Made by a program: the position numbers and the translations under genes
NCBI RefSeq assembly: GCF_901411515.1
Contig: NZ_CABDUX010000001.1
Coordinates: 62,001 to 126,000 of the forward strand
DNA length: 64,000 bases
Reading direction: 5' to 3'
Origin: Raoultibacter phocaeensis
Lineage (GTDB): Bacteria; Actinomycetota; Coriobacteriia; Coriobacteriales; Eggerthellaceae
Notes under the pieces: generated by a model
Databases searched by the model: none
What the model saw: only the letters and a program-made list of their open reading frames with translations
What the model was told of the DNA's origin: nothing
Part shown: one piece after another, positions 42,853 through 51,564 of the stretch
Numbering within the stretch: the first letter of the stretch is position 1
Layout of the letters: each line of letters opens with the position of its first letter

Positions 42853-42996
42853 TTGGCAAAGATTTGCGATCGTGAACTCTCAAAGCGGTGATTGGGGCTC
42901 GTTTCCAACTGATATTTTTGTTCATCTGCACGAGAGTTGCAGGTAAACAACTTCTCTTCTTACCTTCATGGGTTCACAATCGTAAATCTCTGCCAA
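42853..42996. repeat. 144-base element bounded by 25-base inverted repeats
   Basis: 42853-42877 (TTGGCAAAGATTT...) and 42972-42996 (...AAATCTCTGCCAA) pair over 25 positions with two mismatches and one G-U. Between them CTGCA/TGCAG and AGTTG/CAACT make small internal hairpins. The element is AT-richer than its surroundings. Substitutions that keep pairing suggest a folded RNA; a MITE-type remnant is the alternative. The rest of the 507-base gap 42640-43146 shows only a terminator-like hairpin at 43045-43072. Confidence 0.55.
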
Positions 42997-43044
42997 CATG
43001 AATGCGTTTTCGGGATGTAGCAGAAAGCTTGAACGCTTCGAGCG

Positions 43045-43072
43045 GCCTCTGCGAACGATCGGCCGCAGAGGC
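43045..43072 (-). terminator. Hairpin downstream of the GNAT gene
   Basis: GCCTCTGCG (43045-43053) and CGCAGAGGC (43064-43072) form a perfect 9-bp stem 75 bases past the GNAT stop. The T tract on the minus strand is weak, so it may be an incomplete terminator. Confidence 0.4.
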
Positions 43073-43146
43073 GCTTGCATTGTCAGTCTCGCCCGAATGC
43101 GCGTCGGATTAAGCCGATACCCGCGCATGCCTCAGGTGCAAGCGCC

Positions 43147-43596
43147 TTACCGGAGCTCCATGTGCAGCAGCGGAAACGGCCTTCCTTGATCATCGACTTC
43201 AGAGCGGCCTACCACCTCGAAACCCAGATGCTCGTAAAAGCCTCGGGCACCGGGATTGCCCTCGTTCACGTCGAGTTTTCGCGCACCGAGCTCCCGAGTT
43301 GCGCGCTCAAGCAGCTTTCTGCCGACTCCCGCGCCGAACGCTTCGGGCGCAACGAACAGCATCTCGACCTTGTCGCCCTCGACGCCGACGAAGCCGATCA
43401 CGTGCGCCTCGTCGTCGAACGCCACCGCAAGGCAATCGATAGCAGCAAGCCCCGCGCGCACCTCCGGACGCAGGTCTACGACATCGGTTTCGGATAAGAA
43501 CGCGTAGGTCGGACGCACCGATGCCTCCCACAGACGGGCGAGCTCTTCGACGAGCCGCTCGGTGCGCTCGGGTTTCGCTACCGGTTTTATCTCCAT
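43147..43596 (-). CDS. GNAT-family N-acetyltransferase
   Basis: 149 residues. Acetyl-CoA fold blocks: AIDCLAVAFDDEAHVIGFVGVEGDKVEMLFV (in parts VIGFVGVEG, VEMLFVAPEA), then FGAGVGRKLLERATRELG (the Q/R-x-x-G-x-G/A loop as GAGVGRKL) and NEGNPGARGFYEHLGFEVVG. The N-terminal TERLVEELARLWEASVRPT matches YjaB-like acetyltransferases. Substrate unknown; monocistronic. Confidence 0.9.
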   Translation of the reverse strand: MEIKPVAKPERTERLVEELARLWEASVRPTYAFLSETDVVDLRPEVRAGLAAIDCLAVAFDDEAHVIGFVGVEGDKVEMLFVAPEAFGAGVGRKLLERATRELGARKLDVNEGNPGARGFYEHLGFEVVGRSEVDDQGRPFPLLHMELR

Positions 43597-43688
43597 TTAA
43601 TCCTCTTTCGTCAAAAAGCGTGGCGACCGCGAGTCTTCGTCTACAATGTCTAGGCTGCATCGTACCCTATGACAAGAAAGCTTAGGCT

Positions 43689-44093
43689 ATGCTTTTCAAC
43701 ATTCTCGCCGTTGCAGCCGGAGGCGCCTTAGGCGCCACGGCACGCTACGGCGCCGCACTCGCAACGCAAACGCTCATCCCAACCGAACACGCGCTTGCGG
43801 GATTTCCCGTTGCTACGATGCTCGTCAACGTTCTCGGATGCTTCGCCATTGGCTTCGCTTCGCACTTCTTCATGCAGAACGAGTTTGCGGCAAGCGGAAC
43901 ATGGAAGCTCTTTTGCATCACCGGCATACTCGGGGGCTTCACCACCTTTTCAACCTTCAGCCTCGAGAGCATCGATCTCATCCAATCGGGAGCAACGGGC
44001 CTCGGACTCGTTTACGTCGCCGCGAGCCTTGCATTCTGCCTCATCGGAGTAGTCGCCGGACGCCTTCTCGCACAGATGATCTGGAAAGCATGA
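43689..44093 (+). CDS. crcB: Fluoride ion channel FluC (CrcB)
   Basis: 134 residues, four spans. Diagnostic motifs GGALGATARY near residue 11, NVLGCFAIG near 49 (pore Asn) and GGFTTFSTFS near 80 (the Phe box and Na+ site). A dimer of this protein exports fluoride. Only one copy is seen, as expected for homodimers. I did not find the fluoride riboswitch consensus in the 92 bases upstream. Overlaps the DUF368 gene by 4 bases (ATGA). Confidence 0.96.
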   Translation: MLFNILAVAAGGALGATARYGAALATQTLIPTEHALAGFPVATMLVNVLGCFAIGFASHFFMQNEFAASGTWKLFCITGILGGFTTFSTFSLESIDLIQSGATGLGLVYVAASLAFCLIGVVAGRLLAQMIWKA

Positions 44094-45013
44094 ACATGCG
44101 GACGCTCAAAGGGGTCGTCATCAACTTCATCAGGGGCTTTTGCATGGCCCTTGCCGACAGCGTGCCGGGCGTTTCGGGCGGAACGGTCGCGTTTCTGCTC
44201 GGATTCTACGACCGTTTCATCGGATCGCTCGACGATCTGTTTCACGGCACGAAGCAAGGTCGCATCGAGGCGGTGAAGTTTCTTGCCAAACTCGCCCTCG
44301 GTTGGATAGTCGGGTTCGGCGTTTCGGCGGCGGTGCTCACCGGATTTTTCGATTCGCACATCTACGAGGTGAGTTCGCTGTTCATGGGATTCATCGTGTT
44401 CGCGATCCCGATCGTCGCGCTTGAGGAGAAAGGCGTGCTCAAGGGACGCTTGGCCAACCTCCTGTTCACACTCGGCGGCATCGCGCTCGTCGTCATCGTG
44501 ACCGTACTGAGCCCCGCTTCGGGTGCCGGTGTCGACGTGTCTATCGCGCACCTCGACTTCGGGCTTGTCGCGTACGTGTTCTTCGCCGCCATGATCGCCA
44601 TTTCAGCCATGGTGCTGCCCGGCATTTCCGGTTCGACGCTCCTTTTAATATTCGGACTCTACGTCCCCATCATGGGTGCCGTCCGCAGCGTTATGGGGTT
44701 CGATTTCGCCTATGCCCCCATCCTGCTCGTGTTCGTGCTCGGCGTCGTCTGCGGAGTGCTACTGTTCGTGCGGCTCATCCGGTTCTGCTTGCGGCAGTAC
44801 CGATCGCAGACGATCTACTTCATCATCGGCATGATGGTAGGCTCGCTGTACTCGATCACCCAAGGGCCGCTCACGCTGAAAATCCCCGAACCAGCCATGG
44901 GCGTCGCCGAGTTCAGCATCGTGTTCTTCATTGTCGGCGGCTTGGTAGTGGGCGGGCTGCAATTGCTCAAGAGGAAGCTCGACGATTCACCTGCAGAGGA
45001 AAGCTTGCACTGA
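44090..45013 (+). CDS. DUF368 polyprenyl-phosphate transporter-like membrane protein
   Basis: 307 residues from the ATG that overlaps the crcB stop. The hallmark GFCMALADSVPGVSGGTVAF (20 residues) lies at about 13-33 and its inverted-repeat partner MVLPGISGSTLLLIFGLY near 183-200, within eight or nine spans. DUF368 proteins have been linked to recycling of undecaprenyl phosphate across the membrane. Coupling to a fluoride channel is unusual. The open frame upstream of 44090 is crcB shadow. Confidence 0.9.
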   Translation: MNMRTLKGVVINFIRGFCMALADSVPGVSGGTVAFLLGFYDRFIGSLDDLFHGTKQGRIEAVKFLAKLALGWIVGFGVSAAVLTGFFDSHIYEVSSLFMGFIVFAIPIVALEEKGVLKGRLANLLFTLGGIALVVIVTVLSPASGAGVDVSIAHLDFGLVAYVFFAAMIAISAMVLPGISGSTLLLIFGLYVPIMGAVRSVMGFDFAYAPILLVFVLGVVCGVLLFVRLIRFCLRQYRSQTIYFIIGMMVGSLYSITQGPLTLKIPEPAMGVAEFSIVFFIVGGLVVGGLQLLKRKLDDSPAEESLH

Positions 45014-45123
45014 GTCCACCGAGAACGCAATAGCGATCCTCGACTAGCGCAACGCACATTCGTTTTTACAGCGCCCGCACCTCGGCAAGCAACCCAAACA
45101 TGCACAAACAGATAGGCAATACA

Positions 45124-46194
45124 TTACATCAATCCGGTTGCCTTAAGGTCGAGATAGTTTTTGCGCACACCCGTTACCGCTTGAGCTTTCTCGCGGTAAA
45201 GCTCGACCATGTGCAACACCGCCCGAACTGCTTGTTCGAAACGCTCAACGGCACCATCGGCTGTCGGCAAAGAAACGGCGCAAAGCGTTTGCTTAAGATG
45301 ATCGAGATCGGAGATATCTCCCGCCCGTATCTCATTCGCCCAAGCGCGAAGCGCGCAGAACACGGTCGCCAAAGGCAGGTCGGTCGACGAATCGTCAACG
45401 TACATGCTCTTTCCAACAGGCCAGCATGGTTTCTCGGACCACAGGATCCATGGCAAAGAACCTTTAAGGCCCAAAACGATCGCGGGCCCAGAAGCAAGCG
45501 CCCGATTATGCATGCCCATCACACCGAAAGGAGATACGATAGGAAAACAGCCCGTAACGCGATCGCAAAGCGGCAAGTCGCGCCCTGACGATGGAAGAAC
45601 CGCCTCACGAAACGCGACTGTGCGCGGCGAGACGTTCGAACAAAGCGAACTCGAGCGGTTGATCAGCGCCGTATAGGCATCGTCAAGGAAGAGCAACGCA
45701 TTCCGTTCGAAATCCGCTGCCCCCTGCGCGATTGCGTTACATGAAGAAAACGCACAGGCGAGGTGCGCCGCTTCTTGTTCACCAGGATAGTAAAACTCGA
45801 TCCCCATAAGCGCATCCCGATCGATATGACAATTCGGAGAGAAATAGTCAAGCAGAATCCCCGTCGTATCGGTGTTTGCAAGCACCCGCTGCAGAAAAGC
45901 CGCGTCGCTTGCTGCCTCGATTCCATACGCAAGATAACCGCTGTCGACAAACGCCCTTCCCCGCACGACATGGGTGAGAAACGTGTTCTTCTGGGATCTG
46001 CTCCGCACTCCATCCGCTATCACAAGGTGGACGCCGTCTATATTCCAATCGTCGACCGTCGTTAGTCCTCGGTCGGATGCCTTGCCATAATAAGGGTAAG
46101 GGCCCGATCCTTGCTCGATGCGGTACCCCGAAGGAAGCTCTCGGTCGGGATCAACGAAAACGACCATTTCGGACAACCGCTTACGCATCGGCAT
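45124..46194 (-). CDS. HsdS-like (type I restriction specificity-like) protein
   Basis: 356 residues with two target-recognition-like halves. The first half has GSGPYPYYGKASDRGL, DGVHLVIADG and GRAFVDSGYLAYGI; the second has GCFPIVSPFGVMGMHNRAL, AIVLGLKGSLPWILWSE and PCWPVGKSMYV. Both match the PYYG...GKG...FW-P...Y pattern of HsdS. A C-terminal helix (about 300-345) would correspond to a conserved coiled-coil spacer. It overlaps the HsdM-like gene by 14 bases. No HsdR gene is nearby. With a degenerate M partner, sequence-specific DNA binding without modification is possible. Confidence 0.7.
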   Translation of the reverse strand: MPMRKRLSEMVVFVDPDRELPSGYRIEQGSGPYPYYGKASDRGLTTVDDWNIDGVHLVIADGVRSRSQKNTFLTHVVRGRAFVDSGYLAYGIEAASDAAFLQRVLANTDTTGILLDYFSPNCHIDRDALMGIEFYYPGEQEAAHLACAFSSCNAIAQGAADFERNALLFLDDAYTALINRSSSLCSNVSPRTVAFREAVLPSSGRDLPLCDRVTGCFPIVSPFGVMGMHNRALASGPAIVLGLKGSLPWILWSEKPCWPVGKSMYVDDSSTDLPLATVFCALRAWANEIRAGDISDLDHLKQTLCAVSLPTADGAVERFEQAVRAVLHMVELYREKAQAVTGVRKNYLDLKATGLM

Positions 46195-47488
46195 CCCTCA
46201 ACTTTCGAACTGCATCGTAGAGGTCTGAACTCGCCGATTCAATGCGTGCATCGATCTCGCGGAGTGCAGCGAGACGTGTATCGACCGATCCACTACCGTC
46301 CTGCTCTTCGCCAAAGCGTTCTGAAACGTAGAGCTCGGGAGCAAGCAGGAACTTCTTGCGTACAACCGATTCAGGAGCCACAGATCGGCATACACCCACT
46401 TTGTCGGCGTACGATCCGTCTGCCGCCAGCCATGAGTCGTATGCGCTAGAGCATATACGGATGCCGTCATCGGACATAGTTCGAGGCGATCCTTGTCTCG
46501 TACGACATATCAGGTCTTTTGCATCGACCATCAAGACCGAACGATCACGCCGTTTTTTCGCAAGAACCAAAAGGCATAACCCAAGCGATGTGCCGGGCAT
46601 CAAGCGCGAAGGAAGCGCCACCACGCACTCGAGAGAGCCAGTCTCGATAAACCTTCTTTTTATCTCAGACTCCTCTGGTTGCACCGTCCACATCACATCG
46701 TTCGGCATGATCAGACAAGCCCTCCCACCATCGGCAATCTGCGATACAGCCGATTCGATCCAAGCGAAATTCGCCTTATGCGCAGGAGGTCGCCCGAACA
46801 GCCACGTTCCATCTCCTTCGTGGAGCACTCCCGCCTCTTCTTCGCACCATGAACCTTGATTCAAAGGCGGCATTGATACAACAAGATCGAACACCGTAGA
46901 AGATGCTTCCCGCAATGCGCAACCGCTTGACGCGTTAAGCTCGCGAGCACCGATGCGCCGTCCGACGCGCTGCAATAACAGCCCATCCCGCGGATAGCAA
47001 TCAAATACGACGGGACCCGGCTGCTCTTGTTGCAGGGCCGCGCCATCGCCTCCGAAGTCCGTCGCGCACAGCCGTTCGGCATCCATCGCAAACACTCTCG
47101 CACAAATAACCGAGGCCATGCACTCGGTAAGGGCGATAACGCACAAAGGAGAGCCCATTTCCGCACCATCGGGCGAAAGCCTTCGTTTGACGGAGTTCAT
47201 AACAAGTTCGGATAGGGCTTCTTTTGGCAGGCACTCGATCGACTTGGCTATTTTCGCAAGGCTGAGAGAGCGAAAGTCCGATCTCAACACACCCGCTCCG
47301 CAGTCCGAAGCCCGCTCCGCATCGACTCCGCTATCTCGTTGCCTCGCCGAAAGCATGTCTATGATTTCGCTTCCGTGCATCCGCAGCGCTTCTTCCGACA
47401 ATGCATCGAGCAGCTGTCCGAAAAATTCGTTCACCGTCTCAGCGGCGTCGGCATAGTCTGTAAGGACCTCTTCAACATACGAAATCAT
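46181..47488 (-). CDS. HsdM-like N6-adenine methylase homologue with degenerate catalytic motifs
   Basis: 435 residues from the ATG at 47488 (GGGGTG 7 bases upstream; an ATG at 47509 is also in frame). The C-terminal half follows HsdM: FDLVVSMPPLNQGSW, then ANFAWIESAVSQIADGGRA, LIMPNDVMW, IKRRFIETGSLECVVALPS and SLGLCLLVLAKK. However, motif IV (N-P-P-F/Y) reads M-P-P-L, and motif I (D-P-x-x-G-x-G) reads FDCYPRDGLLL. Both the SAM loop and the adenine-binding Asn appear lost. It is translationally coupled to the HsdS-like gene. It is probably an inactive methylase used for DNA binding or regulation; inference. Confidence 0.7.
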   Translation of the reverse strand: MISYVEEVLTDYADAAETVNEFFGQLLDALSEEALRMHGSEIIDMLSARQRDSGVDAERASDCGAGVLRSDFRSLSLAKIAKSIECLPKEALSELVMNSVKRRLSPDGAEMGSPLCVIALTECMASVICARVFAMDAERLCATDFGGDGAALQQEQPGPVVFDCYPRDGLLLQRVGRRIGARELNASSGCALREASSTVFDLVVSMPPLNQGSWCEEEAGVLHEGDGTWLFGRPPAHKANFAWIESAVSQIADGGRACLIMPNDVMWTVQPEESEIKRRFIETGSLECVVALPSRLMPGTSLGLCLLVLAKKRRDRSVLMVDAKDLICRTRQGSPRTMSDDGIRICSSAYDSWLAADGSYADKVGVCRSVAPESVVRKKFLLAPELYVSERFGEEQDGSGSVDTRLAALREIDARIESASSDLYDAVRKLRDADA

Positions 47489-47543
47489 CGAATTCACCCC
47501 GATTCCCATTCGACTCTCAAGCTTATGGAATTGCCGACGAATT

Positions 47544-47568
47544 CCAATCCCCCGCGACGGGGGATTGG
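47544..47568. promoter_or_regulatory. 11-bp perfect dyad between HsdM-like and flavoprotein genes
   Basis: CCAATCCCCCG-CGA-CGGGGGATTGG. It lies 56 bases before the HsdM-like start and 121 bases before the divergent flavoprotein start. No T run follows on either side, so an operator or leader hairpin is more likely than a terminator. Confidence 0.45.
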
Positions 47569-47688
47569 CAAATCAATGTGATATCCCCCGTCTGCGGGTG
47601 GCGAAAGGCTTACTCAGCACCCCTACCATATCGGAAAGGCCGCCGATTCATGAGGGGATCGTTTCAGGCCAAGGGAGAAAGGGGCATC

Positions 47689-49581
47689 ATGGATGCACAA
47701 GGAAGACACCACCAGCCAGATCAAGAACGAATAACGGTACCAGATCAGAGGCATTCGCTTGAACGACGCGACTTCCTCAAAGCGGCGGCAGGGTTCGGAG
47801 CTTTAGCTGCCGGCGCTGGAATTCTCGGGGGTTGCAGCCCATCGGAACAAACACCGTCTTCCGATGGGGGCAAAACAGCAGCGTCGAACGCACCTGAAAG
47901 CGTTTCGTTCTCGGCGCAGCATCCTTGGCTTGGGGAAAAACCCGAGATCGATTCTGCCGACATTGCAGAAACGGTCGATACCGAGATCGTCATCGTAGGC
48001 GGCGGCAACTCGGGGCTTCCCTGTGCTCTTGCAGCCGTCGACGGCGGTGCGAAAGTGGTTGTACTTGAGACACAGCCGCAGGATTCGATGTCGTGGTATG
48101 GAATGGCCGACATCGCAACGCTCAACTCTGACTTCATGACAAGCATGGGAGTACCGCACATCGATCCGGTGGAGTTCCTCGTCGACATTCAGAAGAGAAC
48201 TCAAAACCGTTCTGACCCCCGCATCATCAAAAAGTACATCGACCACAGCGGCAGCATGCTCGACTGGCTCGTAAGCGAACTCGACCCCGAATTCGTAGCG
48301 TCGGCACAAGTACCGAACTTCCCCGGAGGCAACGCTACGTACTTTGAAAACGGAGGCGATATCCACGGTTTCAAAACCTGGGTTGCCTGCTTGCGCCTCA
48401 TCAACGCATCGGCCCCGAACGGCTGGCCGGTGCTCGTGCAGAAAGCCGTCGATCGTGGCGTTGACTGGCGTTGGGAGCACACCGGCGTCGTTGTAGTCCA
48501 GGATGACTCCGGCAAAGCGACCGGCGTCATCGCGAAGGATGCAGACGGAGCGTACAAGCAGTTCAACGCAAGTAAAGCAGTTGTGCTCGCCGGCGGAGAC
48601 TACGGCGGCAATCCCGAAATGTACGTATCGCTGCAAAACGAAATGCGCGAGGAGTGGCAGGCGCGCGGACTCGACCCGACCGGCATCACGAGCGCATTCG
48701 GCCGCGATGGAAGCGGCATTAAGATGGGTATGTGGGCAGGCGGCGTAATCGAGCCTGGCCCCCATTGCAAAATCTGGCCCGACATCGTCTTCAACAGCCA
48801 GACGTATGCCCCCAATGAGCTCAAATGGGGCGCAAGCTACGATCTAGGCCCGAACCCCGAGCATGCCGACATGGATCCTATCGGAACAGCTTGGTTCTGC
48901 GTAAGGGCCTCTGACGGACGCCGTTTTACCGACGAGGGCATGATGGGCATCGTAGGCATGACGAACCGCGTCGAGCACCTGCCTGAAGAAAAGTACATCC
49001 ATATCTGGGACGATAAGTGGCCCGAATTCTTGCCGCGCATGTCTGCCGAGCACTTCATGCCGTACTCAACGCCTGATCAGATCGAACGCTGGCGCAAGCG
49101 CCTCGACGGCTGGATCGCAGCCGGTGCGGCAGGCGAACCGCGAACCGACGACGGCGAAGTAACGTGTTGGGCGGCAAACAGCCTTGAGGAACTGCTCGAC
49201 TACATGGGAGTCAAAGGCGATATCAAAGCAAAAATTCTCGATGAGATCGAGCGATTCAACGGCTTTTGCGCCAACGGAGTCGATGAGGATTTCGGCAAGG
49301 ACCCGCAGCTACTCATGTCGATCGATCAGCCTCCGTACTACGGCATGTACAACGTGAGCGAGAAGCCGATGGTCGGCACGTGCGCCTTGAATGGCCTCAA
49401 CATCGATGTGCAGCAACACGTCCTTTCGACAAAAGGCGAACCGATTCCCAGCCTGTACGCTACCGGGAACAATTCAGGCGGGCGTTTTTCCATCCAGTAC
49501 TCCGAGCCTTCGCCGGGCGTAAGCATCGGCATGGCGCTCACGCTGGGACGCGAACTCGGCAAGGAGCTTGCGGAGCTGTAG
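47689..49581 (+). CDS. Exported FAD-dependent reductase (third flavoprotein)
   Basis: 630 residues from the ATG at 47689 (AAAGGGG upstream); the frame is open to 47578 but without support. A Tat signal (LERRDFLKAAAGFGALAAG) with lipobox-like LGGC. The FAD loop is EIVIVGGGNSGLPCALAA (near 100-117). The C-terminal block is SLYATGNNSGGRF. No FMN-attachment motif. It differs from the other two flavoproteins in many blocks, including a Trp-rich middle, so a different substrate is likely. A LuxR/membrane regulator gene lies 173 bases downstream. Confidence 0.9.
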   Translation: MDAQGRHHQPDQERITVPDQRHSLERRDFLKAAAGFGALAAGAGILGGCSPSEQTPSSDGGKTAASNAPESVSFSAQHPWLGEKPEIDSADIAETVDTEIVIVGGGNSGLPCALAAVDGGAKVVVLETQPQDSMSWYGMADIATLNSDFMTSMGVPHIDPVEFLVDIQKRTQNRSDPRIIKKYIDHSGSMLDWLVSELDPEFVASAQVPNFPGGNATYFENGGDIHGFKTWVACLRLINASAPNGWPVLVQKAVDRGVDWRWEHTGVVVVQDDSGKATGVIAKDADGAYKQFNASKAVVLAGGDYGGNPEMYVSLQNEMREEWQARGLDPTGITSAFGRDGSGIKMGMWAGGVIEPGPHCKIWPDIVFNSQTYAPNELKWGASYDLGPNPEHADMDPIGTAWFCVRASDGRRFTDEGMMGIVGMTNRVEHLPEEKYIHIWDDKWPEFLPRMSAEHFMPYSTPDQIERWRKRLDGWIAAGAAGEPRTDDGEVTCWAANSLEELLDYMGVKGDIKAKILDEIERFNGFCANGVDEDFGKDPQLLMSIDQPPYYGMYNVSEKPMVGTCALNGLNIDVQQHVLSTKGEPIPSLYATGNNSGGRFSIQYSEPSPGVSIGMALTLGRELGKELAEL

Positions 49582-49615
49582 CAGACGGAAGGGCGCGCGC
49601 TAGTGCACCTTGCGC

Positions 49616-49646
49616 GGCGGGTCGCCTCGGCGGCCCGCCTTCGTTT
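49616..49646 (+). terminator. Terminator-like hairpin after the third flavoprotein
   Basis: GGCGGG (49616-49621) and CCCGCC (49634-49639) with a 12-base loop, followed by TTCGTTT. It lies 35 bases after the flavoprotein stop and ahead of the LuxR promoter. Confidence 0.5.
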
Positions 49647-49754
49647 GCCGCACACCCAGACTTTGTTTGCTGGCAATTTACGCGGGGTGCCCTATAATGT
49701 GATACAAGGATGCTTCATAGGGGATGATGATGCATGTTCAGGGGGTAATGCACC

Positions 49755-51290
49755 GTGAAACAGCCTGTTCGCGGCTCCGCAAACAGGGGCGGAGCACCGC
49801 CTTTGCACACATCGCAGAAATCGTCTGCGTCGAACGTAACGGACCAAATCGCGACGTTCCCATGGAGCCGTAAATCAACCTGCCAGCTCTTCGGATTTAT
49901 GTCGTTTCAAATATGGGTTTGGATGGTGTTCTGGTCTCCGACATTCAGCGGGTCCACGATTTTCGACGAGGCAGATTCGTCTTCGACGCTTTTTTTCCTC
50001 TCGCTCGTTGCCAATGCCGCAACCCTTGCTTTTTTCTTCGCGTTTTGCCGGTATGTCAATCCGCTTTATCGCTTCACCTGGCTCCCGATAGCCTCATGTG
50101 CTTTCATGAGTGTCGGATGCCTGCTTTTGTCGGCCGATCAACCCGGATTCGGCACGCTTGCGGGGTCTGTTACCACTGGCATTGGAAGTGCTACGATGAT
50201 GGTGCTGTGGGGCGAAAACCTCAGTCGGGTAAAGACACGGCAGGTGCTTTTGTGCTGCGTTCTTTCCTCGATTATCGGGGGGCTTATCAGCATTGTTGTC
50301 ACATGGCTTCCCCGCATGGGGGGCCGAGGAATAGCCATAGCGCTGCCGATCGTATCTGCCGCATTCTTCGTTGCCGTAAAAAGATGCCTTGAACAGTCGG
50401 AAAAGCCCGTTATCGACGTTCGGCCCCCTATCAAACTACCCGTTCGCATCGTCGTCACCTCGGTTTTTTTCGGCTGCTGTTTCGGGCTTATGAGGGGTCT
50501 GTTCTCTTCTGAGTATTTTGTGAGCCACCATCCCGATACGGTCATGAACATGCTTGCATTCGTTGCAGCCGGCCTTATCGTGCTGGTGACCGCTGTGATA
50601 TTTAAACTTGATTTTCGAAGGCTTACCTATCAGATTGCGCTTCCCTTGATGGCCCTCGGATTCATTTTCCTCACCGTAAGCGGTATGCAAGGCTGGGCTA
50701 TGCCTGTGCACAATCTCGGTTTCCAACATTTTTACATTATTCTTTGGACACTCTGGGCATATCTCGGCATCAGAAAAGACATACCGGCTAGCTGGATGTT
50801 CGCCTGCGGTATGCTGTTTCTCCAGATCGGCCAAATAGTCGGATCGCAACTCGGCCATCTGTTCACCAGCCAATGGCCAAGCCACGAAGCGTTGAGCACT
50901 CTTTCGCTGCTCACGTTATTCAGCATTCTCATCATGGCTTTGTTTTTTCTTGGCAGCAAAGATTTCCAGATGGGATTCAGCCTCATCAAGCCTGGGATCA
51001 AACAGCAGAATCCGTGCGAGTACGGACAAGCTGACCTGCTTTTATGCTGTACGGCAATCGGGCGGACAAACGGGCTGTCAGATCGAGAGATCGAGGTGCT
51101 CAGCTTGCTTGCACAACGATACAACCGTCCTCAAATTTGCGAATTGCTCGTCATCAGCGACGAGACCGTAAAGACGCACATAAAGCACATCTACCAAAAA
51201 CTTTCGATCCATACACGCGAAGACCTCGTCGATCGAGTGAATCGCGAACTAGAACTTGTGAAAAGCGACGACTTTCTTGATTCGATATAG
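49755..51290 (+). CDS. LuxR-type regulator with multi-span membrane domain (2)
   Basis: 511 residues from a GTG. Around 10-12 spans cover residues 42-415. The C-terminal HTH is GLSDREIEVLSLLAQRYN, then ICELLVISDETVKTHIKHIY and KLSIHTREDLV. A consensus -10 TATAAT (49693-49698) lies upstream. It is transcribed separately, downstream of the third flavoprotein, which it may regulate. Members of this class pair a transporter-like sensor with a DNA-binding domain held at the membrane. Confidence 0.9.
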   Translation: MKQPVRGSANRGGAPPLHTSQKSSASNVTDQIATFPWSRKSTCQLFGFMSFQIWVWMVFWSPTFSGSTIFDEADSSSTLFFLSLVANAATLAFFFAFCRYVNPLYRFTWLPIASCAFMSVGCLLLSADQPGFGTLAGSVTTGIGSATMMVLWGENLSRVKTRQVLLCCVLSSIIGGLISIVVTWLPRMGGRGIAIALPIVSAAFFVAVKRCLEQSEKPVIDVRPPIKLPVRIVVTSVFFGCCFGLMRGLFSSEYFVSHHPDTVMNMLAFVAAGLIVLVTAVIFKLDFRRLTYQIALPLMALGFIFLTVSGMQGWAMPVHNLGFQHFYIILWTLWAYLGIRKDIPASWMFACGMLFLQIGQIVGSQLGHLFTSQWPSHEALSTLSLLTLFSILIMALFFLGSKDFQMGFSLIKPGIKQQNPCEYGQADLLLCCTAIGRTNGLSDREIEVLSLLAQRYNRPQICELLVISDETVKTHIKHIYQKLSIHTREDLVDRVNRELELVKSDDFLDSI

Positions 51291-51310
51291 AAGCCCTTGC
51301 TGCGCTCCCC

Positions 51311-51562
51311 TTACTTCTCCGCGTCGAAAAACGCCTTGAGTTCGGCTTTGCGTTCGGGGGAAAGCTCCTTTTTCGGAATGCCCTCAACAGCGCCTTCGAG
51401 CGCATAGAGCATATGCAGGCATACACCCGGATCGATGGTTTTCACCTGCAACCACGCCTGCTCGGCACCTGCCTCGACCAACGCTTCGGCCGTTGCGATA
51501 CCCACTTCGGTGAGCTGCTTCTCGGCGTTCGGTCCGATGTTGGGAAGATCGGTCAGCTTCAT
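51311..51562 (-). CDS. TfoX C-terminal domain protein
   Basis: 83 residues. LTDLPNIGPNAEKQLTEVGI is the helix-hairpin-helix start of the TfoX_C domain, and GVCLHMLYALEGAVEGI and the terminal ERKAELKAFF complete it. Stand-alone copies are common in gut bacteria. Whether it cooperates with the TfoX-N protein at 3114-3443 is unknown. Its start lies 2 bases after the flavodoxin stop, so the two are co-transcribed. Confidence 0.85.
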   Translation of the reverse strand: MKLTDLPNIGPNAEKQLTEVGIATAEALVEAGAEQAWLQVKTIDPGVCLHMLYALEGAVEGIPKKELSPERKAELKAFFDAEK

Positions 51563-51564
51563 AG

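Noticed and set aside
43597-43688. Fluoride riboswitch before crcB
   Set aside because: The 92-base gap has no recognisable consensus blocks of that RNA.
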